Below are positions 1 through 10,748 of a DNA stretch of 64,000 nt, piece by piece. Source of the DNA: Euryodendron excelsum (lineage: Eukaryota > Streptophyta > Magnoliopsida > Ericales > Pentaphylacaceae); NCBI GenBank assembly GCA_033060915.1, contig CM065393.1:1782501-1846500 (forward strand), given 5' to 3'. Both the position numbers and the translations under genes were made by a program. The notes below the pieces were generated by a model. It did no database searches, was not told the origin of the DNA, and saw only the letters and a program-made list of their open reading frames with translations. How positions within the stretch are numbered: position 1 is the stretch's first letter; each line of letters starts with the position of its first letter.

Positions 1-366
1 AGCATATCCGGGATAGCAATCAAAATGGACAGGCCCACTATAAAGACTTGTTTCAATTAAACCTAAGGTACTGTTGATAAATGTTGTGTGTCTTTTATCT
101 TGTAAAGTTAAAAGAATTGCAGTATTTTGACCCTGACGGGTTAAGGGAACAACAGCTACTTGTACTAATCCTAAGTGTAAATAATTGTATTTTTGTTGTT
201 TGTATTTGTTAATAAGATTTTGACTGAGAAGTTGAATTTGTTGAGATGATTCTGTAAAAGGAATTGTTTGTTCGACAGTTTTGATAGTATAATTGGACAA
301 AAAATCAAAAGGTTTAATTGACGGACAGAGACACAAGGAGGTGTCCAATTGGGAGGAGGAAAACAT
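1..366 (-). CDS. Pararetroviral movement protein, N-terminal part (cut by window edge)
   Basis: An open frame starts at the ATG at 366-364 and runs without a stop off the left edge, giving 122 visible codons. Seen: the translated region contains the block YLHLGLVQVAV, then an ILLTLQD stretch, and ends near GPVHFDCYPGYA. I recognise this as the conserved core of the 30K-superfamily movement proteins of plant pararetroviruses (Caulimoviridae). In infected plants these proteins modify plasmodesmata for cell-to-cell passage. It lies about 350 nt downstream of a Met-tRNA primer-binding site on the same strand, the expected place for the first protein of such a genome. The visible part has no break, unlike the rest of the locus. 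An integrated relic is far more likely than a working gene. Recognition is from memory of the family, not an alignment. Confidence 0.72.
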   Translation of the reverse strand, partial: MFSSSQLDTSLCLCPSIKPFDFLSNYTIKTVEQTIPFTESSQQIQLLSQNLINKYKQQKYNYLHLGLVQVAVVPLTRQGQNTAILLTLQDKRHTTFINSTLGLIETSLYSGPVHFDCYPGYA

Positions 367-714
367 TGTTCTTCTTAGTTAAGTATTGAAGTGTCATTAC
401 TACTATGAGATTGCCTAGATACCGAAGACATGGTTCTCGTTAAATGATTCATTAGGGAACTTAATTGTTTATCATTTAAGTATTTAGATTCAAAATTATA
501 TAAAGATTAATACCTATGGGTGATCTAGATGTACCCTAGCCGGTCAACGTTTTACACCTACTGCCTCAACCTTGGGACTTACAATGGCTACGCTACTAGT
601 TGGTTTACAGGTTCATCAAACAACACAGAGGATAAGAATCAGATATATAACTTGAAAACAAATACTTGAAAGATTCACAATAAGTGACTAATAAATACAA
701 TTACAAAGAACTTA

Positions 715-726
715 GCTCTGATACCA
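715..726 (-). other. Met-tRNA primer-binding site of the pararetrovirus
   Basis: The minus strand reads TGGTATCAGAGC, the exact 12-nt complement of the 3' end of plant initiator tRNA-Met. Plant pararetroviruses and many LTR retrotransposons use it to prime minus-strand DNA synthesis. It defines nucleotide 1 of the circular viral map and fixes the order intergenic region, primer site, movement protein. Confidence 0.8.
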
Positions 727-742
727 TTACTAACGCAGGTAG

Positions 743-928
743 TAAGCCTCAATGATTTATAGGCATGCCCAGAGGGTCAACTAGACGTTGTTTACGGCTT
801 ATAACAAATAATAAATAATGAAGGAAACTAAAACGTAAGCCTCAACGATTTATAGGCACGCCTAGAGGGTTAACCAGACGTTGTTTGCGGCTTATAACAA
901 ATAATAAATAATGAAGGCAATTAAAACC
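743..928. repeat. 93-bp tandem duplication upstream of the primer-binding site
   Basis: Two adjacent copies, about 743-833 and 836-927, have a period of 93 bp. Both begin TAAGCCTCAA and run to ATAATAAATAATGAAGG with scattered transitions between them. The pair lies just upstream (in transcript sense) of the primer-binding site, inside the presumed leader. Confidence 0.85.
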
Positions 929-1404
929 AGCCAATAAGGCGGTATAATCATAAAATAAAAGAAGATAATGAACAAGCAAATAATTATTAATACTAGATTT
1001 TGCAGCATTGAATCTTGAAATTGATATTGAAAATTGAAAATAAAATTACATAAACATTTGAAGACTACCAGGTAATATCTGGAAATCACTTATACTTGAA
1101 CTTGAGATCTTGATTACAGAAGAATTCTAGAGAGAGAGAGAGAGAGGTTGGATGCTAAAATTTGGCCTGCCCTCCAAATGGAAGAGCCAGTGTTTAAATA
1201 GACAGAAAATGAAAACTGGAACTGTTGAAATAGTGACGGTTTGTCGGTCGCCAAACTGGAACTGTTAAAATAGTAATTGTTGGTGGCCGCAAGTTGGTTG
1301 TCTCTTGTGAATAGTGAATAGTGAACAGTAAAAGTCGCTTTTACTGTAGCAGTGTTGACTTTTGCTGAAATTTGTCGGAAGAGCACCGAAAGTTGATGGC
1401 TTGA

Positions 1405-2754
1405 TCAGTGGTGTGTTTGTCTTGCTTTGATCACTTCCTGTTGACTTTTGGAGCGAGTTTTGACTGGAGTGAAAATGCCAAAACAGTCATCTTCATTGTC
1501 CTGGGCAAGATCTGTAGAAGATACTTGAGAATCTTGATCTGGATTGGATGGAGAAGCCTCATCATCACTATTAGAGAGAGATGATAAGGTTTCAAGCAGG
1601 TGTTAGCGAAGCTCTTTCTTGGATTTGGCTGCAGCTAATTGAGGAATTAATTGGCTACGATTGAGGAGAAATTGGGGATCAGATGCCATAGCAATGGCTG
1701 GGTGTTGTTAGAAGAATTTGTGGACTGTTTGAGAGGTGACAGTTTGGGCAGCGGGCCAATTATCCCACCATTTGACCTGAAAGCTTCGGGCAAGATAGGA
1801 AAAAGAATTTTGAGAAATGATGGTATAGTTCCAAGCACAAATCCATAGGATGGAAAATTGAATCATAAAAGGTAAAATGCAAGGGAATTTGGATAAAGCC
1901 CGTTCAGGTTTGAACTGGGTTTGATAGAGAAGGAATGTTTCATGGATAGATGGTGGAAAAATTTGAGGTACAGACCCAAAGTGATTCCACCATAAAAAGA
2001 ACCAGTTTGGAAAAATGAAAGGAAAGTCTTTCTTGAAAGTAAACATCCAAGAGTGACTGAATTTGGGATTTTGAAAAAAGAAAATATTGAACCAGGCTTG
2101 TTGGTAATCATAATAATTGAAAGTAGGAGGGTTGTAAACTTCAGAAAAACGGCAGGGATGGAGAGGATGAGGCCCCCATTGTTCTTGGGTTAAGATTTGG
2201 TTAATGTAAAGAGTAGAATAGGCAATGTGGGTTTGATCAGGATTATAATGATTTTTGAGAGAAATGGAATCAGTTTCAATGAGGATAAATTCATAAAATT
2301 GTTGGGTATGTAAAGGGGAGATTTGGAGAAAGTGTGTGTTTGGGGCAAACACTCTAGGAGGAATTTGAAATGGATCCTCATTGCATGTTTGATTTTCCAA
2401 AAGAACAATAGTTTGTTCGCATTGAGTTTTGAGAAAATATTTAGATTTGACTATGAGGTTATTAGCCACCACAGAAGAAGAAGAAGAAGAAAAAGTGGGG
2501 CGAGAAGCCACCACAGAAGAAGCAGTAGAGGGGCGAGGAGCCACCACTTGTTGTTGTTGGGGAATGGCGGTAGTTTGAGCATAAGTTTGAGATAATTGTT
2601 GAGTTTGGTCAATAAGTGTTTGGTTATACCAATCATTGGGAGACATTGGAGGAAGTGTTTGGAGAGGAATTGGTTTCATGGCATAAGAAGCTTTGGTTTT
2701 GGATTGAGTTTGAGCAGGGGCTTTGCCGGGATCTCGACTTGGTTTAGGAGGCAT
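1405..2754 (-). pseudogene. Pararetroviral ORF2 (unknown function), two in-frame stops
   Basis: The ATG at 2754-2752 overlaps the end of the RT/RNase H frame by 11 nt, the stop of one lying inside the start of the other. The product begins MPPKPSRDPG, is rich in P/Q/S/T for about 140 residues (including a serine run), then becomes aromatic-rich with many W/F/Y. Near 1745-1765 it contains FQVKWWDNW, a motif I associate with the second ORF of florendovirus-like elements. In-frame TAA codons at 1710-1708 and 1605-1603 interrupt it. The same frame then continues, acidic, to a TGA at 1407-1405. The function of this ORF in the family is not known to me. The continuing frame beyond both stops is the reason for calling one longer decayed gene. 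Confidence 0.65.
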
Positions 2755-4174
2755 GGTGTGAATCTCCCTGTAAGAATTCTCGAGTAAGAAATTCTGGAAG
2801 TGAATTATCAATACCTTTAATGTAAGCAATTTTAAAATAAAAAACAGAAAGAATAGCTTGCCATCTAGCAAAGATTTGCTTAGAAGCTATACTTTGTACA
2901 TCTTTAAAAATAATATTTTTGGCAGCTTGACAATCAATACAAAGTAAGAATTCTTGATTTAATAAATCACTTTGAAATTTGGAAATACATAAAACAACTG
3001 CTAATAATTCTTTTTTAATAGTGTTATAATTCTTTTGAGTAAGATTCCAAGTACCCGAGGTAAACCTAACTAATTGTTCTTTGTTATTGATGACTTGTTT
3101 AAGAATACCACCATAACCTATATCAGAGGCATCTGTTTCAACTATTTTGAAAGCAGTAGGATTGGCTAGGGTGAGACAAGGCAGGGATTGAACATATTGC
3201 TTAAGGGTTTGAACGATTTTAGTATGTTCATTAGACCAAGCAGGAGGGTCTTTCTTAAGACGTTGCCTGAAAGGAGCAGCAATTTGACTTAAATTGGGAT
3301 AAAAGTCAGAGACATAATTGAGACTTCCTAAAAACCGTTGCAATTGATTTTTATCTTTAATTTCATCAGGAAATTTATTAGCAAATTGTATAGATCTTTC
3401 AATAGGGGTAATTGTACCTTGATAAATATAATGTCCTAAGAACCTGACACGAGTTTGAAATAAACTAATTTTCTTTGCAGAAAGAACTAAACCAGTGTGT
3501 TTAACAATTTTGAAGAATTGTTCAAGATGTGTCGAGTGTTGAATAATAGAATTAGAAAAAATTAAAACATCATCAATATAAACAATTGTGAATTGAGAAT
3601 GGGGATTGAAAATATCATTCATAATTTTTTGAAATTCAGAGGGAGCATTTTTTAAACCAAATGGCATTACATTCCATTCATAATGTCCAAAAGGTAAAGT
3701 AAATGCAGTTTTATATCGATCTTGTTCGGCTAATTGAATTTGCCAAAAGCCAGATTTCATATCAAATTTTGAGAAGATTTTTGCATGACAGAGACGTTGA
3801 AGAAGATCTTTTTTATTGGGAATAGGATATCGAATCCATTGAAGAGCATCGTTGAGAGGTTTATAATTTATTACTAATCGGGGAGCACCTCGTTCAATCT
3901 CAGCATTTTTATTAATATAAAAGGCAGCACAACTCCATGGAGATCTACTAGGGCGAATTAATTTTTTATCAAGTAAATCCTGAATTTCTTTTTTACAATA
4001 TTCAAAAAGTTCATGGTTCATTTGAATTGGACGAGCTTTGGTAGGGATTTTGGAGTCAGAAAAATCAAAAGCATAAGGTAAAGTAACAACATGTTTGTGC
4101 CTGGACCAGAAAGCATTGGGTACATCAGAACAAACTTCTTGTTGTAATTTGGTTAAAAATTTACCAATGGCTAA
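2744..4174 (-). pseudogene. Pararetroviral reverse transcriptase and RNase H segment
   Basis: The frame is open from just after the TAA at 4177-4175 to the TAA at 2746-2744. Counting from the Met at 4021, the RT palm shows RLVINYKPLN near residue 48, FDMKSGFWQI near 86 and the catalytic YIDD at 148-151. RNase H follows, with acidic residues in ETDASD (about 295-300), KKEL (about 337) and CIDC (about 361). It ends with DNSLPEFLTREF, typical of Caulimoviridae. The active-site residues are intact, so this segment is the best-preserved part. It is in the same frame as the capsid/protease segment, separated only by one TAA codon. In a live virus it would be part of the polyprotein that copies pregenomic RNA into DNA. 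Confidence 0.88.
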
Positions 4175-6250
4175 TTACAAAGTACCATTTTGTAAGCTAC
4201 GTTCAATTTGAGTATTAATTTTTTCCTCTTTTAAAAATAATAAGTGTTTTTCTTTTCGAATGATAAGATTGAGAGTTTTATGGGAAATAGCAAAGTTTTT
4301 TAAAGTATTAAGATCTTTGGTACGAGGAGGACTTACAAAGGGAAAAATAATTTGATTATTATTAAGAGTAGTAGTGATACCTTTAGTAGTAACTTGAAAG
4401 GGTTGTAGAAGACTAAGGAAAGGTGTTCCTAATATAACTTCTCTGGAAAGGTTTTTGACAAGGACAAAAGGAGTTTTGATGCATACATTATTATTACAAA
4501 TATGAGCAGTAGAAAGTTTATATTGTATTTGGAGTGGAGTTCCACTAGCAGCAGAGAGACGTTCACGTGTTTTTTCAAAATATTTAATAGGCATCAAACC
4601 TTCTTGAATACAATTAAGATCTGCACCAGAGTAAAAAAGGGCAATAGTGTCAAATCTAAATTCTTGGTTAACAACAATAGTAATTTTGACATTCCATTTT
4701 TGATAAGAGATTTGGGAAAGTAAGAAAATATCTATAGGATTTGGAATAGTAGGCTGGCTAGAAGAAGGGGAAGAGTGTTGAAGTAATAACACTTGATTCT
4801 TAAGATTATCAAGATCAATTTTGGAAATATTATGTTCAAGTTTTAGATCACGTAATTCTTTTTTGACAGAGTTGATTTCAGTTTGTAAATCTTGAATAGT
4901 TATAGGGGAGGACTTAGAAGTTTGGTCAAATCTTTTGAGAATATCATTGAGATTATAAGGGTTATTTAATAATGAAATATCTTGAGTAGGTTTGTTAGCA
5001 GAAGTTAAACTTTGTTTAAGTTGGAGTAAATAATCTTTTTTAACTTGAGGATCAGAAATTTTATCTATAACATCAAGAAGTAATTCTTGTTCTTTTGTAA
5101 TAACATTAATAGTATGTGTGGTTGGACATTGACAATTGGTTTTTATAATTTGGTCAGGTTCAGGGGAAGAAGAAGTATGAGGTTCGTCTCCATCAGAAGA
5201 AGATTGGAATACAATTTCATCTATTTGTAATTCATCATCAGAGAGGGAAGGATTATCAGAAGCATCAGAATTTAAGAATAAATGCATAAGTTGTTGTTTA
5301 AGTGTTTCATCAATATCTAAGGAATTAATTTTCTGATTCATTCGACACTGATTTTTATAGTGGCCAACTTTACCACATTTGTAACATGTGGGAATTTTTC
5401 TGGTGTGTTTAGAAACATGTTTAGGTTTAGATGGAGAAGTTTTAATAGGAGGTTGTGTATGGGGTTTCTGGTAAAAAACATTGGAACTTGGTTTGGGTTT
5501 TCGAAAGAATCGTCGTGCAGAAGTAGTGCGAGGTTTTCGTCGGGAAGGGGGTATGATTTGTGTGGTATTTTCAAAACCAAATTGTTGGCAAAAGGTACCT
5601 AATTCACGTTTGGAAGTGGCTAAATCCTTTTGTAATTGTTGGTTAAGTTTGAAGTTGGTACAGAGTTCAAGACTTTGGGTTTGGATGGCATTAATTAAGT
5701 CACCATAAGTGAGTTGTTCATAAGGAACAACTCCATTGTTGTTTTCTTTGAGTTTGTCTTTGACCTTTTGAGAAAATAGTTTGGGAAGACCATCTAAAAA
5801 TTTTTCTTTCCAATGTGTTTGACGGCAATCATCATGTAACATAACTTTGGTTAAGAAAACATCTTTATACCAACGAAAATCTTGGAGTTTTGGACATCGG
5901 AGATTATTGAGGATTTCACAGGTAACATCTTGGACTTTGAAAGGACGCCCTAAGAAGTGCCTAGAAATGGAAAAGATAAGGTTACTAACTGCATCTTCAA
6001 TTGTTTGATTGTCTTCAGTTTTGATGGGTGTACCATTTGAATCAGTTTTGATTGCAGTAAGGATTTGAGTATGTTCAGAAGAGGTGAGAAAATGATCCCA
6101 CCATCCTTTAAGATGACCAGTAAAACCAGCAACTAAAGCTTGAGCAACAGCAAAATCAGAAGATTTTTGTTTAGTTTTGTAGGCTAAAGCAACCATTGTC
6201 ATTTCTTGAAGTTTATTAAGAATATGATATTCAGTCATACCATCAAAATT
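4175..6250 (-). pseudogene. Pararetroviral capsid, zinc knuckle and aspartic protease segment
   Basis: The frame is open from below the TGA at 6253-6251 to the TAA at 4177-4175. Counting from the Met at 6238, the capsid-like part has GHLKGWWDHF at about 41-50. A basic stretch at about 232-280 leads into a CCHC zinc knuckle, CYKCGKVGHYKNQC, at 285-298. An acidic and serine-rich linker and a coiled-coil-like region follow. The retropepsin motif then reads ALFYSGADLN: the catalytic Asp of the usual D-S/T-G-A is replaced by Tyr (TAC for GAC), so the protease would be dead. The frame is the same as RT, so the break before RT is a single nonsense codon. Confidence 0.82.
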
Positions 6251-6253
6251 TCA

Positions 6254-7028
6254 TTCATAAATGGTACCACCATGATAAGCAGCTTGAGTGAATTGATTTC
6301 TTTCTTCATATTGCATATCAGGAAGAGTAGGACGAGGATAATAATTTTTGGTGTTATTAGATTCATAGCGATTTTGATATTTCCATTTTTGTCTTTATTC
6401 TGGGTAGCATTAAGTTCTAAAGGTTGGGAATCATTCATGGTTTGTTCAATCGCTTCAACTTCAGAAAGGGTTAGTTGAGATAAAGTATTAATAGCTTTAG
6501 AAGTAGATGGAGGTGTGTCAGGTGCAGTGACAACACGGAGAACATGATCAAGTTGTGCAAGTTTGTGATCAATTTGAGTAGAAAAGTCTTGATTACTTGA
6601 TCTTTGTTGATAAAGTTTTCTACACGAGTTAATTGGTCACCTATAGTTTTAAGTGTTTGATTTGTAAAATTATTTTGTTGTAAAATATTAGAAATGTCTT
6701 TGGCATTAGAAGGTGAAGCATCAGGCTTAAGTTTGAAAGGGGAAGCAGTAATAATACTAGATCTATGTTGAATATGAATTTCTTCTAAAGGGGGATGAAT
6801 AGAAGGTTTAATAATATCGTTGGAAGTAACCCATTGGTTTTCAATAGTGGTAATAACATTAAGTTGGTCAAAATAATTATAATAATATTCAAACCAGTCA
6901 AAGAAACTTAAATGAATTTTGTTATTTTGAACAAACTGATAATAATCTTCACGTATAGGAAGGCGAGCAATTTCATCAAAGGTTTTTAATTGCAGTAGTA
7001 ATGAAACTGCAATTAGCCGAGCAATCAT
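6254..7028 (-). pseudogene. Pararetroviral polyprotein, capsid N-terminal region, frameshifted
   Basis: Coding-like sequence runs from the Met at 7028 through a helical region rich in F/Y/N. It changes reading frame near 6600 and again near 6395 before joining the frame of the zinc-knuckle segment. An in-frame TGA at 6253-6251 falls where the flanking residues suggest a Trp codon (TGG to TGA). Three frames are therefore needed to follow the protein. Upstream of 7028 the sequence turns AT-rich and non-coding, so the movement protein that should precede this region is missing here: the copy is truncated. Confidence 0.6.
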
Positions 7029-7744
7029 TATTTATTTAAATTACTAACAATTAAATTTAATAGACTTATTTAATTCCTTGAGACCTTCCACTTAACTTAT
7101 TTGATATGTCGGATTCATAATCCACCTGCAGAGTTTGACATAATCAAAACTTGTAAGCTTCCTCAAGGGGGTATCATTAATCCCTATACGGGGACGTTGA
7201 TTCCATCAATAATAAATATTCATCATACACGTAATATTATTGTCTAACTCACTGAGTTTATTGACCCACAAAGAATCTCACTCTTCTGTGAATCAAAGCA
7301 ATAAATACTACATGCACGTGTCTATTTATTACATTAGGATTAAGAGCATAAACACTCATAATAATCATGAGGTATTAATTATTTTATATAGTCAGTATAA
7401 AAACAATTACCTCAACACGGTCCTGTTTAATACACACAAAGTGTACTAGTGTAAGGAGTTGGAACTATACCGTTCCCCATAGTCAAAACAGGCCTATTAA
7501 AACCTTGTACTACAGTCGTACTGATGGTGTGTCCATTTCCATCTACGATTGTAAACGATAAACTTATATTCCATAAGAACCGATGATCTGATCTTCCGTG
7601 TGTAAGTCGTACTTTACACACCAAATCATCTACTATATAGAATAAGAGACACACATGCATAATCATTAAATAAATAACGCAATGCAAACATTTCTCACAC
7701 AGATTCTCATTAAAATGGAATAACCAATTTATTAATAAATACTA
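7029..7744. other. Unassigned 0.7-kb interval between virus relic and LINE
   Basis: AT-rich sequence with no convincing gene. The 86-codon minus-strand frame at 7427-7687 has no recognised domain. Several short direct echoes (ACATGCA, ATTTATTA) hint at an old repeat but no ends could be defined. The left border may be the integration junction of the pararetrovirus. Confidence 0.4.
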
Positions 7745-10070
7745 AAGCCATTACACAAAGCATGTCTTTTAGTATAAATTCCCAACAGTCCATCCTCTGG
7801 AATGGAGAATCCTTACCTGAATTTTCTTCTGGTAGAGGTCTTAAGCAGGGTGATCTCCTTTCCCCTTATCTATTTGTGCTTTGTATGGAGAGACTTTCCA
7901 TGCTTATAAACCATAGTGTTCAGTCTAGAGAGTGGAAGGGCCTTGAAGCCTCTAGGAATGGTCCTAAGATTTCCCTCTTGCTCTTTGCTAAAGCTGATTC
8001 TTGTAACTGCACGACTATTAAAGAGGTCCTCAGTGAGTATTGTGACATGTCTGGTCAAAAGATTAATCTTCCAAAATCTAAGATCCTTATATCCCCCAAC
8101 TTACTTAGGAGACAAGCTTCGGCTGTTAGCTTCCAAAGTGGTATCCCTCTAACTCAGAATTTAAGTAAATATCTTGGGGTCCCCATTATCCATAGTAGAG
8201 TTAACAAGAGTCACTGTCATTACATTCTTGAAAACATCCAAAAAAGACTTACTGATTGGAAAGCTAGTATTCTTTCCTTGGCTAGAAGGAATACCTTGGC
8301 ACAGGCAATCACCTTTATTATCCCTATTTATTCCATGCAAACATCCCTCCTACCTGGAAGTATTCATAGAGACATTGATAAACTGAATAAGAACTTCTTA
8401 TTGGGGGATAATGAACATAGAAAAAAAATGTCCATCTTGTGAATTGGGACACTATCTATAAGAAAAAGGAAAAAAGGGGCCTGGGTCTCAAAAATGCCAA
8501 TGATCACAATCTAGCTTTGATTCTAAAACTAGGATGGAAACTCCTGGGGAGGGAAAAGAATCTGTGGACTGAAGTTCTAAGGGAAAAGTACTTGGATAAC
8601 CGTACTCTTTTTGATTGGCCAATTAAAAGGAAAGCTTCTCATACTTGGAAAAGTATAGTGAAAATCAGAGATTACTTGAAAAAAGGCATTAAATGGCTCA
8701 TAGGAGATGGCAGCACAGTGTCAATTTGGACAAACTGGTGGCGTGTAGATAAAGAACTTAATCCCTCCTCCTATGGGAATATTGTTAATATCAATGCCAA
8801 AGTAAATAGCCTAATTAATGAAGATGGTGAGTGGGACATAAGGACCATCAGCAGCATCTTCAACCCCTCTGATATGGAAAAAAATACTCAAAGTGCAGAT
8901 GTCCAGGTTTGTCTCCTATCTTGATTCTCCCTAATGGGCTGGAGCTCCAAATGGTAAGTTCACTATATTTGCTACATATGATTTGATTACTAATACTGCT
9001 CAAGTTCCTTTTAATTACTCTCATACCCATCACAATTGGTTATTGTTATGGAAAATTAAGGCTCCCTAGAAGTTGAAAACTTTCATTTGGTTGATTATGC
9101 ATGATAAAATCCTAACAAACCAAATGAGAGTTACCAGGGGCATGGACTGCAATGACACATGTCCCAGGTGTCATAGTTATGCTGAGAATTTGAACCATTT
9201 GTTTTGAGGTTGTGAGAAAGCCAAAGCCATATGGACTTCTTTAAAGCCAAGACACTAGTATCAAAAGGATTTAAACATGTCTATTCTAGACTGGGTTTAT
9301 ACAAACCTGAAGGATAAGAAAAAAAGACATGGTGACTTGTATTGGAATACTCCTTATTACTTCCTTGTGGCAAATATGGAAGGATAGAAACAAAATTATA
9401 TTTGGGGGTATAACAGTTAAAACTCATGAGAGTTTATCTCAAATACATATGTATGCCAAGGAAATTGATGAAGCCTTTCTAAGTAATGAAGATACTTGCA
9501 ACTCAGTTAAGAATGTTTCTAATTGGATTCCCCCCATTGCAGGAAAGATAAAGCTGAACACTTATGGAAGCTCTAGAGGCAACCCAGGACCAACAGGCTT
9601 TGGAGGGTTTTTTAAAGATGAAGGTGGAAGATGAATCCTTAGCCACATGGGGTAGCTTGAAGACTACACCAGCACAGAAGCTGAGATTTGGGGTATATAT
9701 AGATGGCTAACTATAATGCTAGAAAAAGAAATGACAGAGGTGATGATAGAAACAGACTCCGAGGACGTTGTTAAGCTCATCCAAGAGGAATCAACTTAAA
9801 ATTTTTTCCTGAGAGCACTCATTGAAGACTCAAGATTTATCTTGAGGAGCTGCAAGAGCAATATCCAGTATACTAAAAGGGAGGGGAACTAAAGTGCAGA
9901 AAGGCTTGCAAACATGGGAAATGACCAATCGAAAAGACTAGTGATCCTTGAAGAACCACCTGATGGGGTGGGTACTCTGGTGGTGCGGGATATGCTGGGA
10001 ATTAGATTTAGTGTAGTTTAGTTGTGTGTTTTCTTTTCGATGGAGCAAAAAAAAAAAACAAAAACAAAAA
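7745..10070 (+). mobile_element. 5'-truncated L1-type LINE, 3' part of ORF2
   Basis: The 5' end lies inside the reverse transcriptase: the visible protein starts just upstream of SFSINSQQSI. It contains GRGLKQGDLLSPYLFVLCME, a hallmark of plant L1 LINEs. Downstream come the thumb/linker region (8439-8924, with KWLIGDGSTVSIWTNWW), a zf-RVT-like zinc region (about 9050-9250, with CPRCHSYAENLNHLF), and an RNase H start (KLNTYGSSRGNPGPTGFGGF at about 9550-9620). The element ends in an A-rich tail at about 10049-10073. 5' truncation plus an A-tail is the classic mark of target-primed reverse transcription. Confidence 0.88.
7762..9900 (+). pseudogene. LINE ORF2 fragment (RT, zf-RVT, RNase H), broken
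   Basis: Three frame segments cover the protein: 7762-8442, 8439-8924 and 9329-9634, with stops or shifts between them. The catalytic F/YADD box of the reverse transcriptase is degenerate, reading LLFAKADS. In the RNase H start motif the first catalytic Asp of the usual TDGS is Tyr (NTYGSS). Both changes and the frame breaks show it cannot mobilise. An intact LINE would encode endonuclease and RT for its own retrotransposition. Confidence 0.8.
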
Positions 10071-10083
10071 CAATGGATGGTAG

Positions 10084-10107
10084 ATATATATATATATATA
10101 TATATAT
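10084..10107. repeat. (AT)n microsatellite
   Basis: A run of AT dinucleotides directly between the LINE tail and the stop codon of the HMA gene. Confidence 0.9.
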
Positions 10108-10115
10108 TGTAATAA

Positions 10116-10748
10116 TTATAGGATGGAGCAATATCCATCTTCATAGGGTAAGTAACCGACAACCACAAGCCGGCAATCTTTACAACAACTCAAAAGGGGT
10201 TTTGTTTTATCAACAGTTGGTGATTTAGGCTTTAGGGGTCCCATAATAAAGATTTTTGCTGCCTTTCCAATCTTCCTGATTTGCTTAACCAGCAACACAA
10301 GATCTACATCCCCAACCACTGTTAAAGCCCATTTCTCACCATCCACAGCTACCGAATTTATTCTTGTACCATAAATCTCTCCAAATTAACCAGCAAGATC
10401 CCATATCTTTACACACAGCACCCACACATATATATAAAGTTATTCATGACACTAAGCTTATATACAAATAACATATTGCCTGCATTAGTCTTCAACAATA
10501 TGAGTTAAAGAGTGTAGCAAGCAGAGAATTGTCACCTTCAAGTTTGGCAATGGCTTTTAGGACATCTGTCTTGCATTTTTGGCAGTTGATACTAACGCGC
10601 AACACAGTTTTCTACATTATAATCAAAGAAGAAAAGCCAAATATTGGATTAAGCTTGATGAAACTTTGTTTTGATGAATACATATAGCTGAACTTTGTTA
10701 AATATAGCTAATGAGGAGGAAAGGACAGTTTAAACACCATACCTTCAT
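10116..10748 (-). CDS. Heavy-metal-associated (HMA) domain protein with CaaX box, HIPP-like
   Basis: Three exons are proposed. Exon 1 is 10743-10748 (Met-Lys, donor GTATGG). Exon 2 is 10536-10611, encoding KTVLRVSINCQKCKTDVLKA and a little more. Exon 3 runs from about 10362 to 10116. The HMA ferredoxin-like fold is indicated by INCQKCK (metal-loop equivalent, CxxC) and by DGEKWALTVVGDVDLVLLV. The protein ends YEDGYCSIL, and CSIL is a CaaX-type prenylation box with a terminal Leu, as in plant heavy-metal-associated isoprenylated proteins. These bind metals or act as membrane-anchored adaptors. Expected length is about 109 residues. The natural acceptor of exon 3 seems damaged: the base pair before the homologous exon start reads AA rather than AG. 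An upstream AG at about 10378 could rescue the frame with five extra codons. It could be a recent pseudogene. Confidence 0.7.

Larger units (their letters stand above)
367..1404 (-). promoter_or_regulatory. Pararetroviral intergenic region and leader
   Basis: About 1 kb without a credible protein gene lies between the end of ORF2 and the movement protein start. In Caulimoviridae this interval carries the promoter, the leader and the primer-binding site. On the minus strand a TATTTAAA box lies at 1193-1200. It is followed about 30-60 nt downstream by a CT-rich run (plus-strand GA repeat at 1131-1146), consistent with a transcription start near 1165. The primer-binding site is about 440 nt further on and the movement ORF another 350 nt on. 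The promoter assignment is inference from spacing. Confidence 0.45.
1..7028 (-). mobile_element. Endogenous pararetrovirus locus, florendovirus-like, decayed
   Basis: On the minus strand the order is: capsid-side region (7028-6254), zinc knuckle and protease (6250-4175), RT/RNase H (4174-2744), an ORF overlapping the RT frame by 11 nt (2754-1405), intergenic region with primer-binding site (1404-367), and movement protein start (366-1). A polyprotein with zinc knuckle, protease, RT and RNase H followed by a short-overlap second ORF matches the known florendovirus plan. No integrase was seen, which argues against an LTR retrotransposon. Movement protein normally precedes capsid, so its position after ORF2 means a second copy or a circularly permuted insertion. 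At least two frameshifts, several in-frame stops and a lost protease catalytic residue show it is non-functional. Confidence 0.75.

Noticed and set aside
1..7028. LTR retrotransposon (Ty3 type) instead of a pararetrovirus
   Set aside because: No integrase after RNase H, no LTR pair found, a movement-protein-like frame present, and an overlapping ORF2; though LTRs outside the window cannot be excluded.
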